This document shows positions 34,966-42,870 of a stretch of 64,000 nt of DNA, one piece after another. How positions within the stretch are numbered: the stretch's first letter is position 1; every line of letters starts with the position of its first letter. Both the position numbers and the translations under genes were made by a program. The notes under the pieces are model-generated. The model searched no databases and had not been told where the DNA came from. It worked only from the letters and a program-made list of their open reading frames with translations. The stretch is taken from NCBI RefSeq assembly GCF_020923435.1, contig NZ_CP087263.1, positions 248,001-312,000 of the forward strand. Reading direction: 5' to 3'. This DNA comes from Brevibacillus humidisoli. GTDB taxonomy: Bacteria > Bacillota > Bacilli > Brevibacillales > Brevibacillaceae.

Positions 34966-35028
34966 TTACGCCAATGCATCCCCGTATTTGTCCTTTCGCA
35001 CTAACAGCGAACAGCACTCCACATGACT
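34966..35028 (-). other. Second displaced rlmD-like 3' end and attachment site (attL2)
   Basis: CACTCCACATGACT at 35015-35028, identical to attL1 over 14 bp, begins a minus-strand frame reading SHVECCSLLVRKDKYGDALA before its stop. It is another alternative C-terminus for RlmD. It divides the island into a 0.8-kb and a 4.6-kb segment. Confidence 0.72.
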
Positions 35029-35065
35029 AAAGTGTGCAATTAGAACAACCGAGATGCACTACCAA

Positions 35066-35908
35066 CTATGAGCTACTGACTTCAATGAGTCCCTTTTCCC
35101 TCTGAAATTCAAATGTTTCAAAGATAAAGTCAGCAAAGGTTTTTGCTGAATTAACTGCCAATTTTGCATGGTGTTTTGATGGTTTATATGTTATTACATG
35201 CGAATCGCTCATTTTATTCCGTATCCCAGATAAGCCAGTTACTATACTATTTAATCCGCTCAAAACTTGCTTTAGGGGCTCAGATATGTCTTTTCTTGAT
35301 GGTTCAAGGTTTAATAACTTCTGAACCCTTTTGTAAAGCTTGATTAAGTCTCCATCATATTCTGGCGCTTTGGAATCTCGCTTTTTTTCTATCTCAATCA
35401 ATACGGCTTCAACAAGTGAACGAGCATTGGTTATTGCTCCGTCATAGTCGCCTGTGAGAATTTTGTGATCACATTTCTGTATCTGCTCAACGATAAATAG
35501 CTGGTTAATCTCCACCAATTCTTGACTCCTAACCTCTAGTTCCACAATGGAGCCTTTTATTTCTTTTACTTTGTAAAAATCAATGACCTTAACCAGTTCG
35601 TACCCATCGAACTTCAAATAATTATTCAGGTGTGTAACAATTGCTTCAAGCATGTCCTCTCTGCCAATGTATTGTCTTGGATCCAGTTGTAATTCTAATA
35701 ACTGAACGAGGGAAACCGTTCCATTGATTGAACGGATATTCTGTTCTGCATAATACCATCTTGATGGAAATCCCTTTCCATATGTATCGTCAAACCCTAA
35801 TTCATTAAAAAATCGAACCAATTCTGGGCCTGACCTATAAAAAGAAATGCCGTTGTCGCCAGTAACTATCTGACCTATTGCTTGTATCGTACGCTCCGAG
35901 ACTTTCAA
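35066..35908 (-). CDS. Abortive infection family protein (Abi_C-like)
   Basis: A 280-residue soluble protein. The C-terminal half (about residues 155-265) matches the Abi_C domain: GDYDGAITNARSLVEAVLIEIEKK, then LNSIVTGLSGIRNKMSDSH and KHHAKLAVNSAKTFADFIFETF. The N-terminal half has no recognised domain. Proteins with this domain are linked to phage exclusion. ATG 35908 is five bases after the HNH stop, so the two form an operon on the mobile element. The A+T-rich composition differs from the chromosome around it. Confidence 0.8.
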   Translation of the reverse strand: MKVSERTIQAIGQIVTGDNGISFYRSGPELVRFFNELGFDDTYGKGFPSRWYYAEQNIRSINGTVSLVQLLELQLDPRQYIGREDMLEAIVTHLNNYLKFDGYELVKVIDFYKVKEIKGSIVELEVRSQELVEINQLFIVEQIQKCDHKILTGDYDGAITNARSLVEAVLIEIEKKRDSKAPEYDGDLIKLYKRVQKLLNLEPSRKDISEPLKQVLSGLNSIVTGLSGIRNKMSDSHVITYKPSKHHAKLAVNSAKTFADFIFETFEFQREKGLIEVSSS

Positions 35909-35913
35909 TCATA

Positions 35914-36552
35914 TCATCTCCTTACTTCATTCATTAATGATTGTAGTTGAGCTTTTGTTAACCAAGGTCTTTTCCTGTGAAGCATTCTATGACAATTTGA
36001 ACATACCAAAGCAATATCTTCTACTTTAGTCACATCTCCATCTTTAAGCTCAGAGATGGGAATTGTGTGATGTCCCTCAATGTAATCTTGTCCGATTTCC
36101 CCATAAACTCTATAAAAGTCGAACCCACAGACTTCACAATAGAGACGTCCGCCATGATTGGCTTTGAATCTTTCCTTTGCTATCCTGATGAGCCGCGGGT
36201 TTCTTTCTCTGTAAATATGTTGCCGTAGTTTCTTCTTGCCTTCTGCAAAGACCTCATCATCTTCAGTCAAATTAACATTGTTTTCGGATGGTTCAAAGTC
36301 CCGCAGCCCCCATTGTCCTTTCCCTTTCCCGCTTACCGAATAAAAGATATCTCTTTTTCCGTTATATACATCACAATCACTAGAATATTGATAAATAGTT
36401 CCTCTTACACGATCTTTCCAAAATGGGTTGGAGGCAAAGTCCATTATTCCTCGATCAAATATCCTAGTGTAAATATCTTCTAGTGTTCCTTCTCCCCCTA
36501 ATTCCCTAAGAGCATCAACTATTTCATCCAACCAAGGTCTTGGTTGCGGCAC
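35914..36552 (-). CDS. HNH endonuclease with N-terminal winged-helix-like domain
   Basis: A 212-residue protein. The HNH nuclease is C-terminal (about residues 135-200): CEVCGFDF, then YIEGHHTIPISEL, VEDIALVCSNCHRMLHR, giving the His-His catalytic pair, Asn-equivalent region and zinc-binding cysteines. Residues 1-85 resemble the Mrr_N/HARE-type winged helix found in restriction enzymes. Start is GTG 36552 with GGAGAGGATG upstream. Directly coupled to the Abi_C gene, it suggests a two-gene anti-phage module. Confidence 0.83.
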   Translation of the reverse strand: MPQPRPWLDEIVDALRELGGEGTLEDIYTRIFDRGIMDFASNPFWKDRVRGTIYQYSSDCDVYNGKRDIFYSVSGKGKGQWGLRDFEPSENNVNLTEDDEVFAEGKKKLRQHIYRERNPRLIRIAKERFKANHGGRLYCEVCGFDFYRVYGEIGQDYIEGHHTIPISELKDGDVTKVEDIALVCSNCHRMLHRKRPWLTKAQLQSLMNEVRR

Positions 36553-36592
36553 AAAATATCATCCTCTCCAAAACATGAACTAATACTATGGT

Positions 36593-36612
36593 AATATAAA
36601 TTCCTTTATATT
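36593..36612. promoter_or_regulatory. Perfect palindrome upstream of the HNH/Abi_C operon
   Basis: AATATAAA-TTCC-TTTATATT is an inverted repeat with 8-bp perfect arms, 40 bp before the HNH start and overlapping a possible -10 on the minus strand. It is a candidate operator. Confidence 0.5.
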
Positions 36613-36651
36613 GGAAATAGTGTGTATTGGTGCGCTTTTAATACTTAAAAA

Positions 36652-36687
36652 ATGCCTAGAAATCGCACCACGCACCGATTTCTAGGC
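36652..36687 (-). terminator. Terminator of the replication gene
   Basis: TGCCTAGAAATCG pairs perfectly with CGATTTCTAGGCA (13 pairs); on the minus strand it is followed by TTTTTTAAG. Confidence 0.93.
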
Positions 36688-36705
36688 ACAATTGGGAAAG
36701 CGAAA

Positions 36706-37656
36706 CTATGACAATTTCAAGAAACTGAGATCAAGTGGGGGTAGCTCTTTATCTGAAAAGAAAGGAGCTATCCCTGCTTTTTTCAAATCATCCATCCTTC
36801 TCGTCAATGTTGAAGTTGTATAACTCTTTCTGACAAACTCCTGTCCATATAGATCGTTCATCAAAAGAAACCCCATCAATTGCTCAGCTTTTACTACTCC
36901 ATAGGCATCTATAAGCTGTTTTGCCTGTTCAAATGTATTGGAGGTTGGCAATGCTTTGTCTACACCTATACGCTGTAAATAGGTTGCTAGTATTTGCTTG
37001 GCAACCTTCCCACACAATAGCTCCCCCGCCCATCTGTTCATGCTATATTTCTTGAGTTGGTTGCTGTTCCTGACGTTACACTCAAATCGTAACACCCCTC
37101 TGGCAGATTCAATGATCTCTTTAGAGCCTTTTCTTGCTATTAGCTCCCGTTCCTTGTCGTAAAAGCTCATTCTTATACTTTTGTTCATCCATTCCACGGT
37201 CTCTCTATCACCGTAAACTCTAGTCGTATACTTTGGGATGTGTATTTGTCCGAATACATCAATGTACTCCCTGACCGCCCCGCCCACTTGGAAATTCCAG
37301 CATACGTCCATGCGTGTCACTATCCAATACGCCGAATCATGGCGGGGGAGAAGATAGAAATTGTCCCAAAGATAATTGTTCAGCTTACGGAAGAAAATCG
37401 GTATATCACCATCCGTAATCATCGTTATGTTGTTCCCGTATAAAAACTTCGGAATGGAGACCTCAACAACTAAGCGGCGAGTATCAACAGAGTATTTAAT
37501 GTAGAGCGGCGAGTCTTTCTTTTTATACTCTCGCACTTCTCCAAGCATCCCTATATCTTCTTGATGCTCAAAAGTATAAGTGTGAGTCCATGGCAGGGAA
37601 TCTATCTTGTTGTAATCGATGTGATAGTCTCCGTACATTCTGACTGTATCAATCAT
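36706..37656 (-). CDS. Filamentous-phage/plasmid replication initiator (gene II/X family)
   Basis: A 316-residue protein matching the gpII/X replication family (Phage_CRI plus C-terminal G2P_X region). Hallmarks are the start MIDTVRMYGDYHIDY, the segment LVVEVSIPKFLYGNNITMI and TRMDVCWNFQVGG, with a Tyr/Lys-containing MSFYDKERELIARKG region before the C-terminal helices. These proteins nick the double-stranded origin and start rolling-circle replication of inoviruses and related plasmids. ATG 37656 overlaps the stop of the small gene before it (ATGA). Its presence on an integrated element implies an extrachromosomal rolling-circle stage. Confidence 0.82.
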   Translation of the reverse strand: MIDTVRMYGDYHIDYNKIDSLPWTHTYTFEHQEDIGMLGEVREYKKKDSPLYIKYSVDTRRLVVEVSIPKFLYGNNITMITDGDIPIFFRKLNNYLWDNFYLLPRHDSAYWIVTRMDVCWNFQVGGAVREYIDVFGQIHIPKYTTRVYGDRETVEWMNKSIRMSFYDKERELIARKGSKEIIESARGVLRFECNVRNSNQLKKYSMNRWAGELLCGKVAKQILATYLQRIGVDKALPTSNTFEQAKQLIDAYGVVKAEQLMGFLLMNDLYGQEFVRKSYTTSTLTRRMDDLKKAGIAPFFSDKELPPLDLSFLKLS

Positions 37657-37835
37657 GGCTCATCAGTTGCTGTATTCAAATTTGGTGTAGTTGTTGATGG
37701 TGTTACAGTATTCTCTTTCTCCCCGCCGCCAGAGTCGTTTTTCCTCTTCTCTATATTCCAGTAGGATAGGATAGCCGATTCCATCAAATCCTGTATGCTT
37801 CCAGTGTCACTAAACACTCTCGTTACTTGACTCAT
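37653..37835 (-). CDS. Small hypothetical protein upstream of the replication gene, 60 aa
   Basis: ATG 37835 lies behind GGAGGAGGAAG and encodes 60 residues: an N-terminal helix (GSIQDLMESAILSYWNIEKRKN) and a Ser/Thr/Asn/Pro-rich tail. Its TGA overlaps the ATG of the replication gene, so the two are coupled. No family recognised; small accessory proteins in this position are usual in rolling-circle elements. Confidence 0.72.
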   Translation of the reverse strand: MSQVTRVFSDTGSIQDLMESAILSYWNIEKRKNDSGGGEKENTVTPSTTTPNLNTATDEP

Positions 37836-37938
37836 CACTCTTCCTCCTCCATTCCGCACCAAAGTTAGTAAAAAATTTCCTATTGGTAACGCAACGTCCC
37901 CGCTCCTAATGGCTTGGCAGTGCTAAATGCTAGACACT

Positions 37939-37947
37939 GGGGGGGGG
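37939..37947 (+). repeat. Nine-G homopolymer tract
   Basis: Nine consecutive G at 37939-37947 in the 240-bp divergent region between the small replication operon and the recombinase gene. Such tracts can change length by slippage. The same region should hold promoters for both sides and possibly an origin. Confidence 0.8.
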
Positions 37948-38003
37948 TGCTTGTACGGAAAATCAAAAAATATTTTCGTTTTCTCTATACGACTTCCAGA
38001 TCG

Positions 38004-38036
38004 GGGAGTTAAGTGCTACAATCCCTTAACAGTTGG
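38004..38036 (+). promoter_or_regulatory. Likely recombinase promoter
   Basis: An extended -10, TGCTACAAT (about 38012-38020), lies 55 bp before the recombinase start; the matching -35 is poor. Position is approximate. Confidence 0.35.
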
Positions 38037-38075
38037 TAGTGCGTCTCGTATAGATCGAAGCAGGAGGAGATTTAT

Positions 38076-39614
38076 ATGAGATGTGCGGTTTATGCCCGAG
38101 TAAGTACAGGTTTGGATAGTCAAAAAGACAGTTTGGAAAATCAGGTATCGTTCTTTGAAAACTTCATAAAGGAAAAAGGATGGGAACTCGTTCAAATTTA
38201 TGCCGATGAGGGTAAAAGCGGAACAAGTATCGTGAAAAGGGAGCAACTCCAAAAGCTCATGAAGGATGCTGAGCGGGGAGAGTTTGACGTTGTTCTGATT
38301 AAATCAATTTCTCGTTGGGCTAGGGATACCGTTGACTCTCTGACCCTTGTCAGGAAGCTAAAGAGTCTTGGAGTAACTGTAATATCGGCAAAAGACGGTT
38401 ACAATTCGTCTGAGGATGATGGTGAACTGAGGTTAACTATCTTCTCTATGCTGGCACAAAGCCAGAGTGAAGATATTTCAACGAATGTTAGCTTTGGCAT
38501 TGCCGAGAAGTCACGGAAAGGGGTGTTTCACGGTACCCCGCCTTATGGTTACGACAAGATTAGGGGAAAGCTCGTTCCTAACCCAATACATGCTCCTACT
38601 GTGAAGCTGATATTCCGTCTGTATCTCGTGGAAGGATGGGGGATGCAAAAGATTGCCAACTATCTAAACGCTCACAACATCCCCACCCCCCGCTCCGTAT
38701 TGGGTGCGAAAAATGCAGGAGACAAATGGCATGATACGGCGGTAAAGATCATCTTGAAGAACCCTAATTACACGGGAGACCTTGTTCAAGGGCGGTCGAA
38801 GGTAGACTTCAAGGACAAGGTATACAACCAACAGAGAGGGTATAAGAAGCGGATTGAGATTGAGGAAAATAAATGGATAATTGTTCCCAATGCCCATGAA
38901 GCTCTTATAACCAAAGAAGAATTTGAAGCCGTCCAAGAGAAGATTAACAAAAAAGCGGAGAAAGTATTTAGAGGTCGTGGAAACAAGTCACTCTTTGCCC
39001 GCCTTGCTTTCTGCCCAGATTGCGGTGCGGGGTTAAACTATATGCATGACAGAAAAGGTTATATCTGTGCAACGTACAAGAAGAACGGAAGCAGGAAGTG
39101 TACGAAGCATTACATCAAGCATGAGCTGCTAAAAGAGAAAGTACTTACGGATATTCGAGAGCTTGCGTCCAACTCCCTCAATATGAAGTCACTTGTACAG
39201 CTTGCACTAAAAAGGGCAGGGAATAAAATGGCTAGCGCAACAGAGGAACTTCAACGAATCCTACGGGAGCTTGAGTCGGTTAGACGGGAGAAGAACGAGT
39301 TATTGCGACTCCTCACCCGCCAAGTTATCGACCAGGCGACATATGAAGATCAATTCCAGTTCATTGATAAAGACTACAAGTCATTACTCCAAAGAAAAAT
39401 GGAACTGGAAGAACTGCTCTCCAAGGAAAAAGACACCGAGACGAGTCTCAGTGCCTTTCAGAGGGAAATACAACAATTTGCCCAGTTGGAGCTTCCTGAT
39501 GAAGAAACACTCCGACAAGTGCTGCACAAGCTTATAGACAAGGTACTCGTCTATGAAGATGGACGCATTGAAATTCATTACAACTTCAAGAATCCGATGT
39601 TGAAGGGGGCTTAA
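38076..39614 (+). CDS. Large serine recombinase/integrase
   Basis: A 512-residue large serine recombinase. The N-terminal resolvase domain (about 1-140) begins RCAVYARVSTGLDSQKDS with the catalytic serine in YARVST, and has the ISRWARD arginines. The recombinase domain follows (about 160-275, GTPPYGYD). Then a zinc-ribbon (CPDCG ... C, about 310-345) and a coiled-coil (about 385-460), which control directionality in this family. ATG 38076 follows AGGAGGAG. Its stop overlaps the rlmD stop by a few bases, so it sits at the right edge of the island and most likely catalysed insertion into rlmD. Confidence 0.93.
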   Translation: MRCAVYARVSTGLDSQKDSLENQVSFFENFIKEKGWELVQIYADEGKSGTSIVKREQLQKLMKDAERGEFDVVLIKSISRWARDTVDSLTLVRKLKSLGVTVISAKDGYNSSEDDGELRLTIFSMLAQSQSEDISTNVSFGIAEKSRKGVFHGTPPYGYDKIRGKLVPNPIHAPTVKLIFRLYLVEGWGMQKIANYLNAHNIPTPRSVLGAKNAGDKWHDTAVKIILKNPNYTGDLVQGRSKVDFKDKVYNQQRGYKKRIEIEENKWIIVPNAHEALITKEEFEAVQEKINKKAEKVFRGRGNKSLFARLAFCPDCGAGLNYMHDRKGYICATYKKNGSRKCTKHYIKHELLKEKVLTDIRELASNSLNMKSLVQLALKRAGNKMASATEELQRILRELESVRREKNELLRLLTRQVIDQATYEDQFQFIDKDYKSLLQRKMELEELLSKEKDTETSLSAFQREIQQFAQLELPDEETLRQVLHKLIDKVLVYEDGRIEIHYNFKNPMLKGA

Positions 39615-41005
39615 CTCGAAGCTCCCTTTAATGTCATCAATATTACACACTCTACATGTGCCGTATGCGGAAACATGTCAATCGGCTGCACGTTGCGCAA
39701 ATCGTAGGCAGCGAGCAGGCGGCCCACATCTTTGCCTAATGTGGAAGGGTTGCATGAGACATAGACGATCCGCTCTGGACGGACAGCGAGCAAGGTATCG
39801 ATCAAGGCGGCGTCGAGGCCGGTTCGCGGCGGATCGACGACGACCAGATCAGGTTTGAGTCCCTGTTTCGCCCATTTGGGCATCAACACCTCTGCCTTTC
39901 CAGTGTGGAAGCTGATATTCGCGATATTGTTTTGCTCAGCGTTCTTCCGCGCATCCTCCACTGCTTCTGGAATGATTTCGATTCCGCGTACCTCTTTGGC
40001 AAAAGGCGCCAGCCAGAGTCCGATCGTGCCGGTGCCGCAGTAGAGATCAAAGACCAACTCGCGCCCGGTTAGCTGGGCAGCTTTCTTCACTTCGTCATAA
40101 AGCTTGATGGTTTGTGACGGATTTAACTGAAAAAAGGCCCGGGCAGACAGGTCAAACGAGAGGGTTCCCAGTTTCTCCACAATGGAAGGCTTGCCCCACA
40201 GTGTATTTGTCGTGCTGCCAAATACGAGCGATGTCTTTTGAGGATTGACGTTCTGTACGATGCTGACCAGCGAAGGGATCTGATAACGCAGCTCCAGAAT
40301 CAGTTCTTTGACGCGAGGGATCGCGGGTACGGCGGTGACCAGTGTAAGCTGCGCTTCACCGGTGGCAAAGGCCACTCTGGCTACGATGGTACGAACGACG
40401 CCGCTCCTCTTCCGTTCATCATAGGCGGGGATCTGCAGCTTCTCCATGATCTCACGCGCCTTGGCAACGATGCGGTTGGTCTCTTGGTGCTGGATCGGGC
40501 AGTCCGAGAGGTTGACCAATTCGTGACTGCCTGGTTTATAGAGGCCGGCGATCAGCTTGCCGCTTTTTTGTCCGACTTGAAACTGCGCTTTGTTGCGGTA
40601 ATCCCACGGGTGTTCCATCCCAATCGTCTCAGCGACAGGCGGATGCTCTAAACCAGCGTATTTGCGCAGGGACTCCTCGACAAGCGCTTGTTTGCTCACC
40701 AACTGTGCCTGGTAATCGAGATGCTGCAGACTGCAGCCGCCGCATTCGTGGTAGAGCGGGCAGGGTGGCTCGATCCGCTCAGGTGACTGCTCCAGCACTT
40801 TCAGCAGTCGGGCAGCCGCGTACTTTCTTTCTGACCTTGTCACCTCGGCTCGCACCACTTCCCCCGGGAGGGCTCCGTCGACGAAGACGATCTTTCGCTT
40901 GTAGTACCCGATCCCTTCGCCGTTGATTCCAAGGTTTTTTATCGTTAGCGTCAGTTGTTGGCCGACACCGATGTTCACATCATGTTGCTTCCGGGATTGT
41001 TTCAT
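39611..41005 (-). CDS. rlmD: 23S rRNA (uracil-C5)-methyltransferase RlmD/RumA family
   Basis: A 464-residue SAM-dependent rRNA methyltransferase. N-terminal TRAM domain (about 10-65), an iron-sulfur cysteine set (CPLYHECGGCSLQHLDY), central domain and a C-terminal Rossmann domain with FDLYCGTGTIGLWLA, DPPRTGLD and the catalytic cysteine in VYVSCNPSTLGKD. It methylates uridine in 23S rRNA. ATG 41005 follows GAGGTGGTGCAGCGT. The last 15 codons (from HVEC on) appear to be supplied by the integrated element, since displaced alternative ends occur at 34.2 and 35.0 kb. Confidence 0.93.
   Translation of the reverse strand: MKQSRKQHDVNIGVGQQLTLTIKNLGINGEGIGYYKRKIVFVDGALPGEVVRAEVTRSERKYAAARLLKVLEQSPERIEPPCPLYHECGGCSLQHLDYQAQLVSKQALVEESLRKYAGLEHPPVAETIGMEHPWDYRNKAQFQVGQKSGKLIAGLYKPGSHELVNLSDCPIQHQETNRIVAKAREIMEKLQIPAYDERKRSGVVRTIVARVAFATGEAQLTLVTAVPAIPRVKELILELRYQIPSLVSIVQNVNPQKTSLVFGSTTNTLWGKPSIVEKLGTLSFDLSARAFFQLNPSQTIKLYDEVKKAAQLTGRELVFDLYCGTGTIGLWLAPFAKEVRGIEIIPEAVEDARKNAEQNNIANISFHTGKAEVLMPKWAKQGLKPDLVVVDPPRTGLDAALIDTLLAVRPERIVYVSCNPSTLGKDVGRLLAAYDLRNVQPIDMFPHTAHVECVILMTLKGASS
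39648..39658 (-). other. Right attachment site in rlmD (attR)
   Basis: CACTCTACATG matches the attL cores CACTCCACATG at 10 of 11 positions and lies in the rlmD codons for HVEC. Similarity to the left sites ends soon on both sides, as expected for an att core. Confidence 0.68.
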
Positions 41006-41219
41006 ACGCTGCACCACCTCAAGGCATGATCCCGTTTATTATACCGCTTCCCGGGAGAATTCTCATCCAATGGCGTGTTGCTCAATCATGCATCATCAGC
41101 TCACAGCCACTCCATGCTGAATCGTCGAAGGCAGCAATTGCATATACAGGACAATCTTCCTCCCTCGACCCCTTTTTGTTATAATGGGGCAGAGAAATAT
41201 GAGGGAGTTGTGACAGAGG

Positions 41220-41561
41220 ATGCAGGCATTGTTTGACAAGATGAAGGAATATCTGAACATGGATACGGAGATTACTTTTGAAGAGTTCGACAGTTACTAT
41301 AAAGACGTGGTCGCCTTCCTGAATGACAACTGGGCGAACCTCAATGAGGATGAGACACTGCACATGTTGTTCATCCTGGATAACATCAAGTCGAACAGTG
41401 AAGATCGCGGGAAACGCCGTACCAAGGAAACCAAGAAGTACAAAAAGATGGAAGAGCGCTCATCGATTTGGGCTTCTGCGCTGATCAGACGGCTGCGTGA
41501 GCTCGGCTTGTCCGATGAGGAAATCAGCAAGCGTTACGAAGAAATTTACGAAGCCGTCTAA
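41220..41561 (+). CDS. Conserved-looking helical protein of unknown function, 113 aa
   Basis: No family recognised. The product is all-helical and highly charged: an acidic N-terminal half (YLNMDTEITFEEFDSYYKDVV) and a strongly basic middle (DRGKRRTKETKKYKKMEER), ending with LGLSDEEISKRYEEIYEAV. No membrane segment or cysteine. ATG 41220 follows TGTGACAGAGG, a modest site; a TATAAT lies about 40 bp upstream. A good terminator follows. Codon use fits the surrounding chromosome. Confidence 0.75.
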   Translation: MQALFDKMKEYLNMDTEITFEEFDSYYKDVVAFLNDNWANLNEDETLHMLFILDNIKSNSEDRGKRRTKETKKYKKMEERSSIWASALIRRLRELGLSDEEISKRYEEIYEAV

Positions 41562-41609
41562 AAGACCAGACAGTCGGCCGCTCAGGCCGTTGCTGCTGTT
41601 GGCACGTGC

Positions 41610-41655
41610 AAAAAAGCTGTTGTCCGAAAGCGAGGACGACAGCTTTTTTGTTTTT
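41610..41655. terminator. Bidirectional terminator
   Basis: AAAAAAGCTGTTGTCC pairs with GGACGACAGCTTTTTT, one mismatch, with T-runs on both strands. It serves the convergent 113-aa gene and the YdcF-like gene. Confidence 0.9.
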
Positions 41656-41665
41656 ACCAGCCGAT

Positions 41666-42271
41666 TCAGCGGAAGGGAAGGGTGAGCAGGTACCCTGTGT
41701 AGAAAAACAATTCCCGCAGGAAAAAGGGGAGTTGGGTGCGCAAGCTTTTGTATGCAGAGGTTGGCGTGGGGGAAGCGTACACCTCCATCCCTACCTGCTC
41801 AGCTATCGTGATGGAACGCTTCATATGCAAAGGATCGCTGACGATCGTAAAAGTGTGCAGCCCGTTTTCGGTGGCTATCGCATAGGCGTACTGCAAGTTT
41901 TCTTCTGTAGTTCTTGATTTTGTCTCGATGAGGATATCTGCAGGCGAAACCTGATGGCTGATCGCATACGTGCGAGCTGCTTCTGATTCGGCAGGTTGCG
42001 ACGGGTCAGCTCTGCTGCCGGTAAAGATGAGGTGATGCACGTAGCCGTTGCGATAGAGCCAGATCGCGTGATTGATTCGTTCCTTGAAAACAGGTGAGGG
42101 CTGATCCCCCCAAACGGCTGCACCCAGTACAATAGCTGCGTCCGTTTTAACCAGCTGGTTCTTGGTACGAAATGACAAGATATCGACCGCTGCATAACCA
42201 ACAAAGGCGGCGATCAGGACAAGTATGACAAAGCCGGTCTTATAGTAGCGTGATTTTTTCATCTCATGCAT
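41666..42271 (-). CDS. YdcF/SanA-like membrane-anchored protein (DUF218)
   Basis: About 201 residues. One N-terminal membrane helix (FVILVLIAAFVGYAAVDIL) is followed by a DUF218 domain: AAIVLGAAVWGDQPSPVFKERINHAIWLY, LIFTGSRADPSQPAESEAARTYAI and SRTTEENLQYAYAIA. Members such as SanA and YdcF affect envelope integrity; the biochemical role is unclear. The start is taken at ATG 42271; ATG 42262 is as likely, and the frame stays open upstream to 42352 without a site. Confidence 0.8.
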   Translation of the reverse strand: MHEMKKSRYYKTGFVILVLIAAFVGYAAVDILSFRTKNQLVKTDAAIVLGAAVWGDQPSPVFKERINHAIWLYRNGYVHHLIFTGSRADPSQPAESEAARTYAISHQVSPADILIETKSRTTEENLQYAYAIATENGLHTFTIVSDPLHMKRSITIAEQVGMEVYASPTPTSAYKSLRTQLPFFLRELFFYTGYLLTLPFR

Positions 42272-42560
42272 GATGCCCAACCCTTTGCTCTTGTTCTGGC
42301 CAAAAGGGGAACTGGCGTTACCCTCCTCATACCATTCTGCGAAGCTGGGCAAATCCCTTGTTTTCGATGAGTGAAGCTGTTTGTTTTATAACAGAATAAA
42401 TAGATGGTGGAAAGTTATGATACAGAGAATGAAGAAGCAAGAAGAAGAGAACGATAGCATCAAGCAGAAAACGGATCAGGATGTCGTATAACAAGTTTTG
42501 TTCCTTTTATTCTGTTGTATTACAATCAACAGCAACAAGCGTTGTAGGGGGGCGAGCGAG

Positions 42561-42713
42561 ATGATGGCAGTAAGTGAGTTTTTTGCGACGTTGCAGAAGA
42601 AATGTTGTTCCGTTTGCGGCAATGTGATCGTGGAACAGGCAGAATCATATGCGACAGAATGTTTTCACTGCAGTGAACAGGCACCAGAAGACAAACTTAG
42701 CCGGGGAAGATGA
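42561..42713 (+). CDS. YhfH-like small zinc-ribbon-type protein, 50 aa
   Basis: ATG 42561 follows GGGGGGCGAGCGAG. The 50 residues start MMAVSEFFATLQKKCCSVCG and carry CxxC and a second Cys pair region (ATECFHCS), the form of a small zinc ribbon. This resembles YhfH of bacilli, function unknown. Confidence 0.7.
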   Translation: MMAVSEFFATLQKKCCSVCGNVIVEQAESYATECFHCSEQAPEDKLSRGR

Positions 42714-42768
42714 TCTCTCCAACCACAGATGGATCACGAGCACAAGTGAGATGGCACCAGATGACGGC

Positions 42769-42811
42769 ATCACCATTCACACTCCGCAGGAGTATGGGCG
42801 GTGATTTTTTT
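42769..42811 (+). terminator. Intrinsic terminator after the YhfH-like gene
   Basis: ATCACC...CACTCC pairs with GGAGT...GGTGAT with internal loops, followed by eight T. Confidence 0.75.
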
Positions 42812-42870
42812 TGCGCGCTTTCTTGCTTGCAAAAACAGTGAAAAGTGGGCATGCTAGGGGGTAGAATGCA

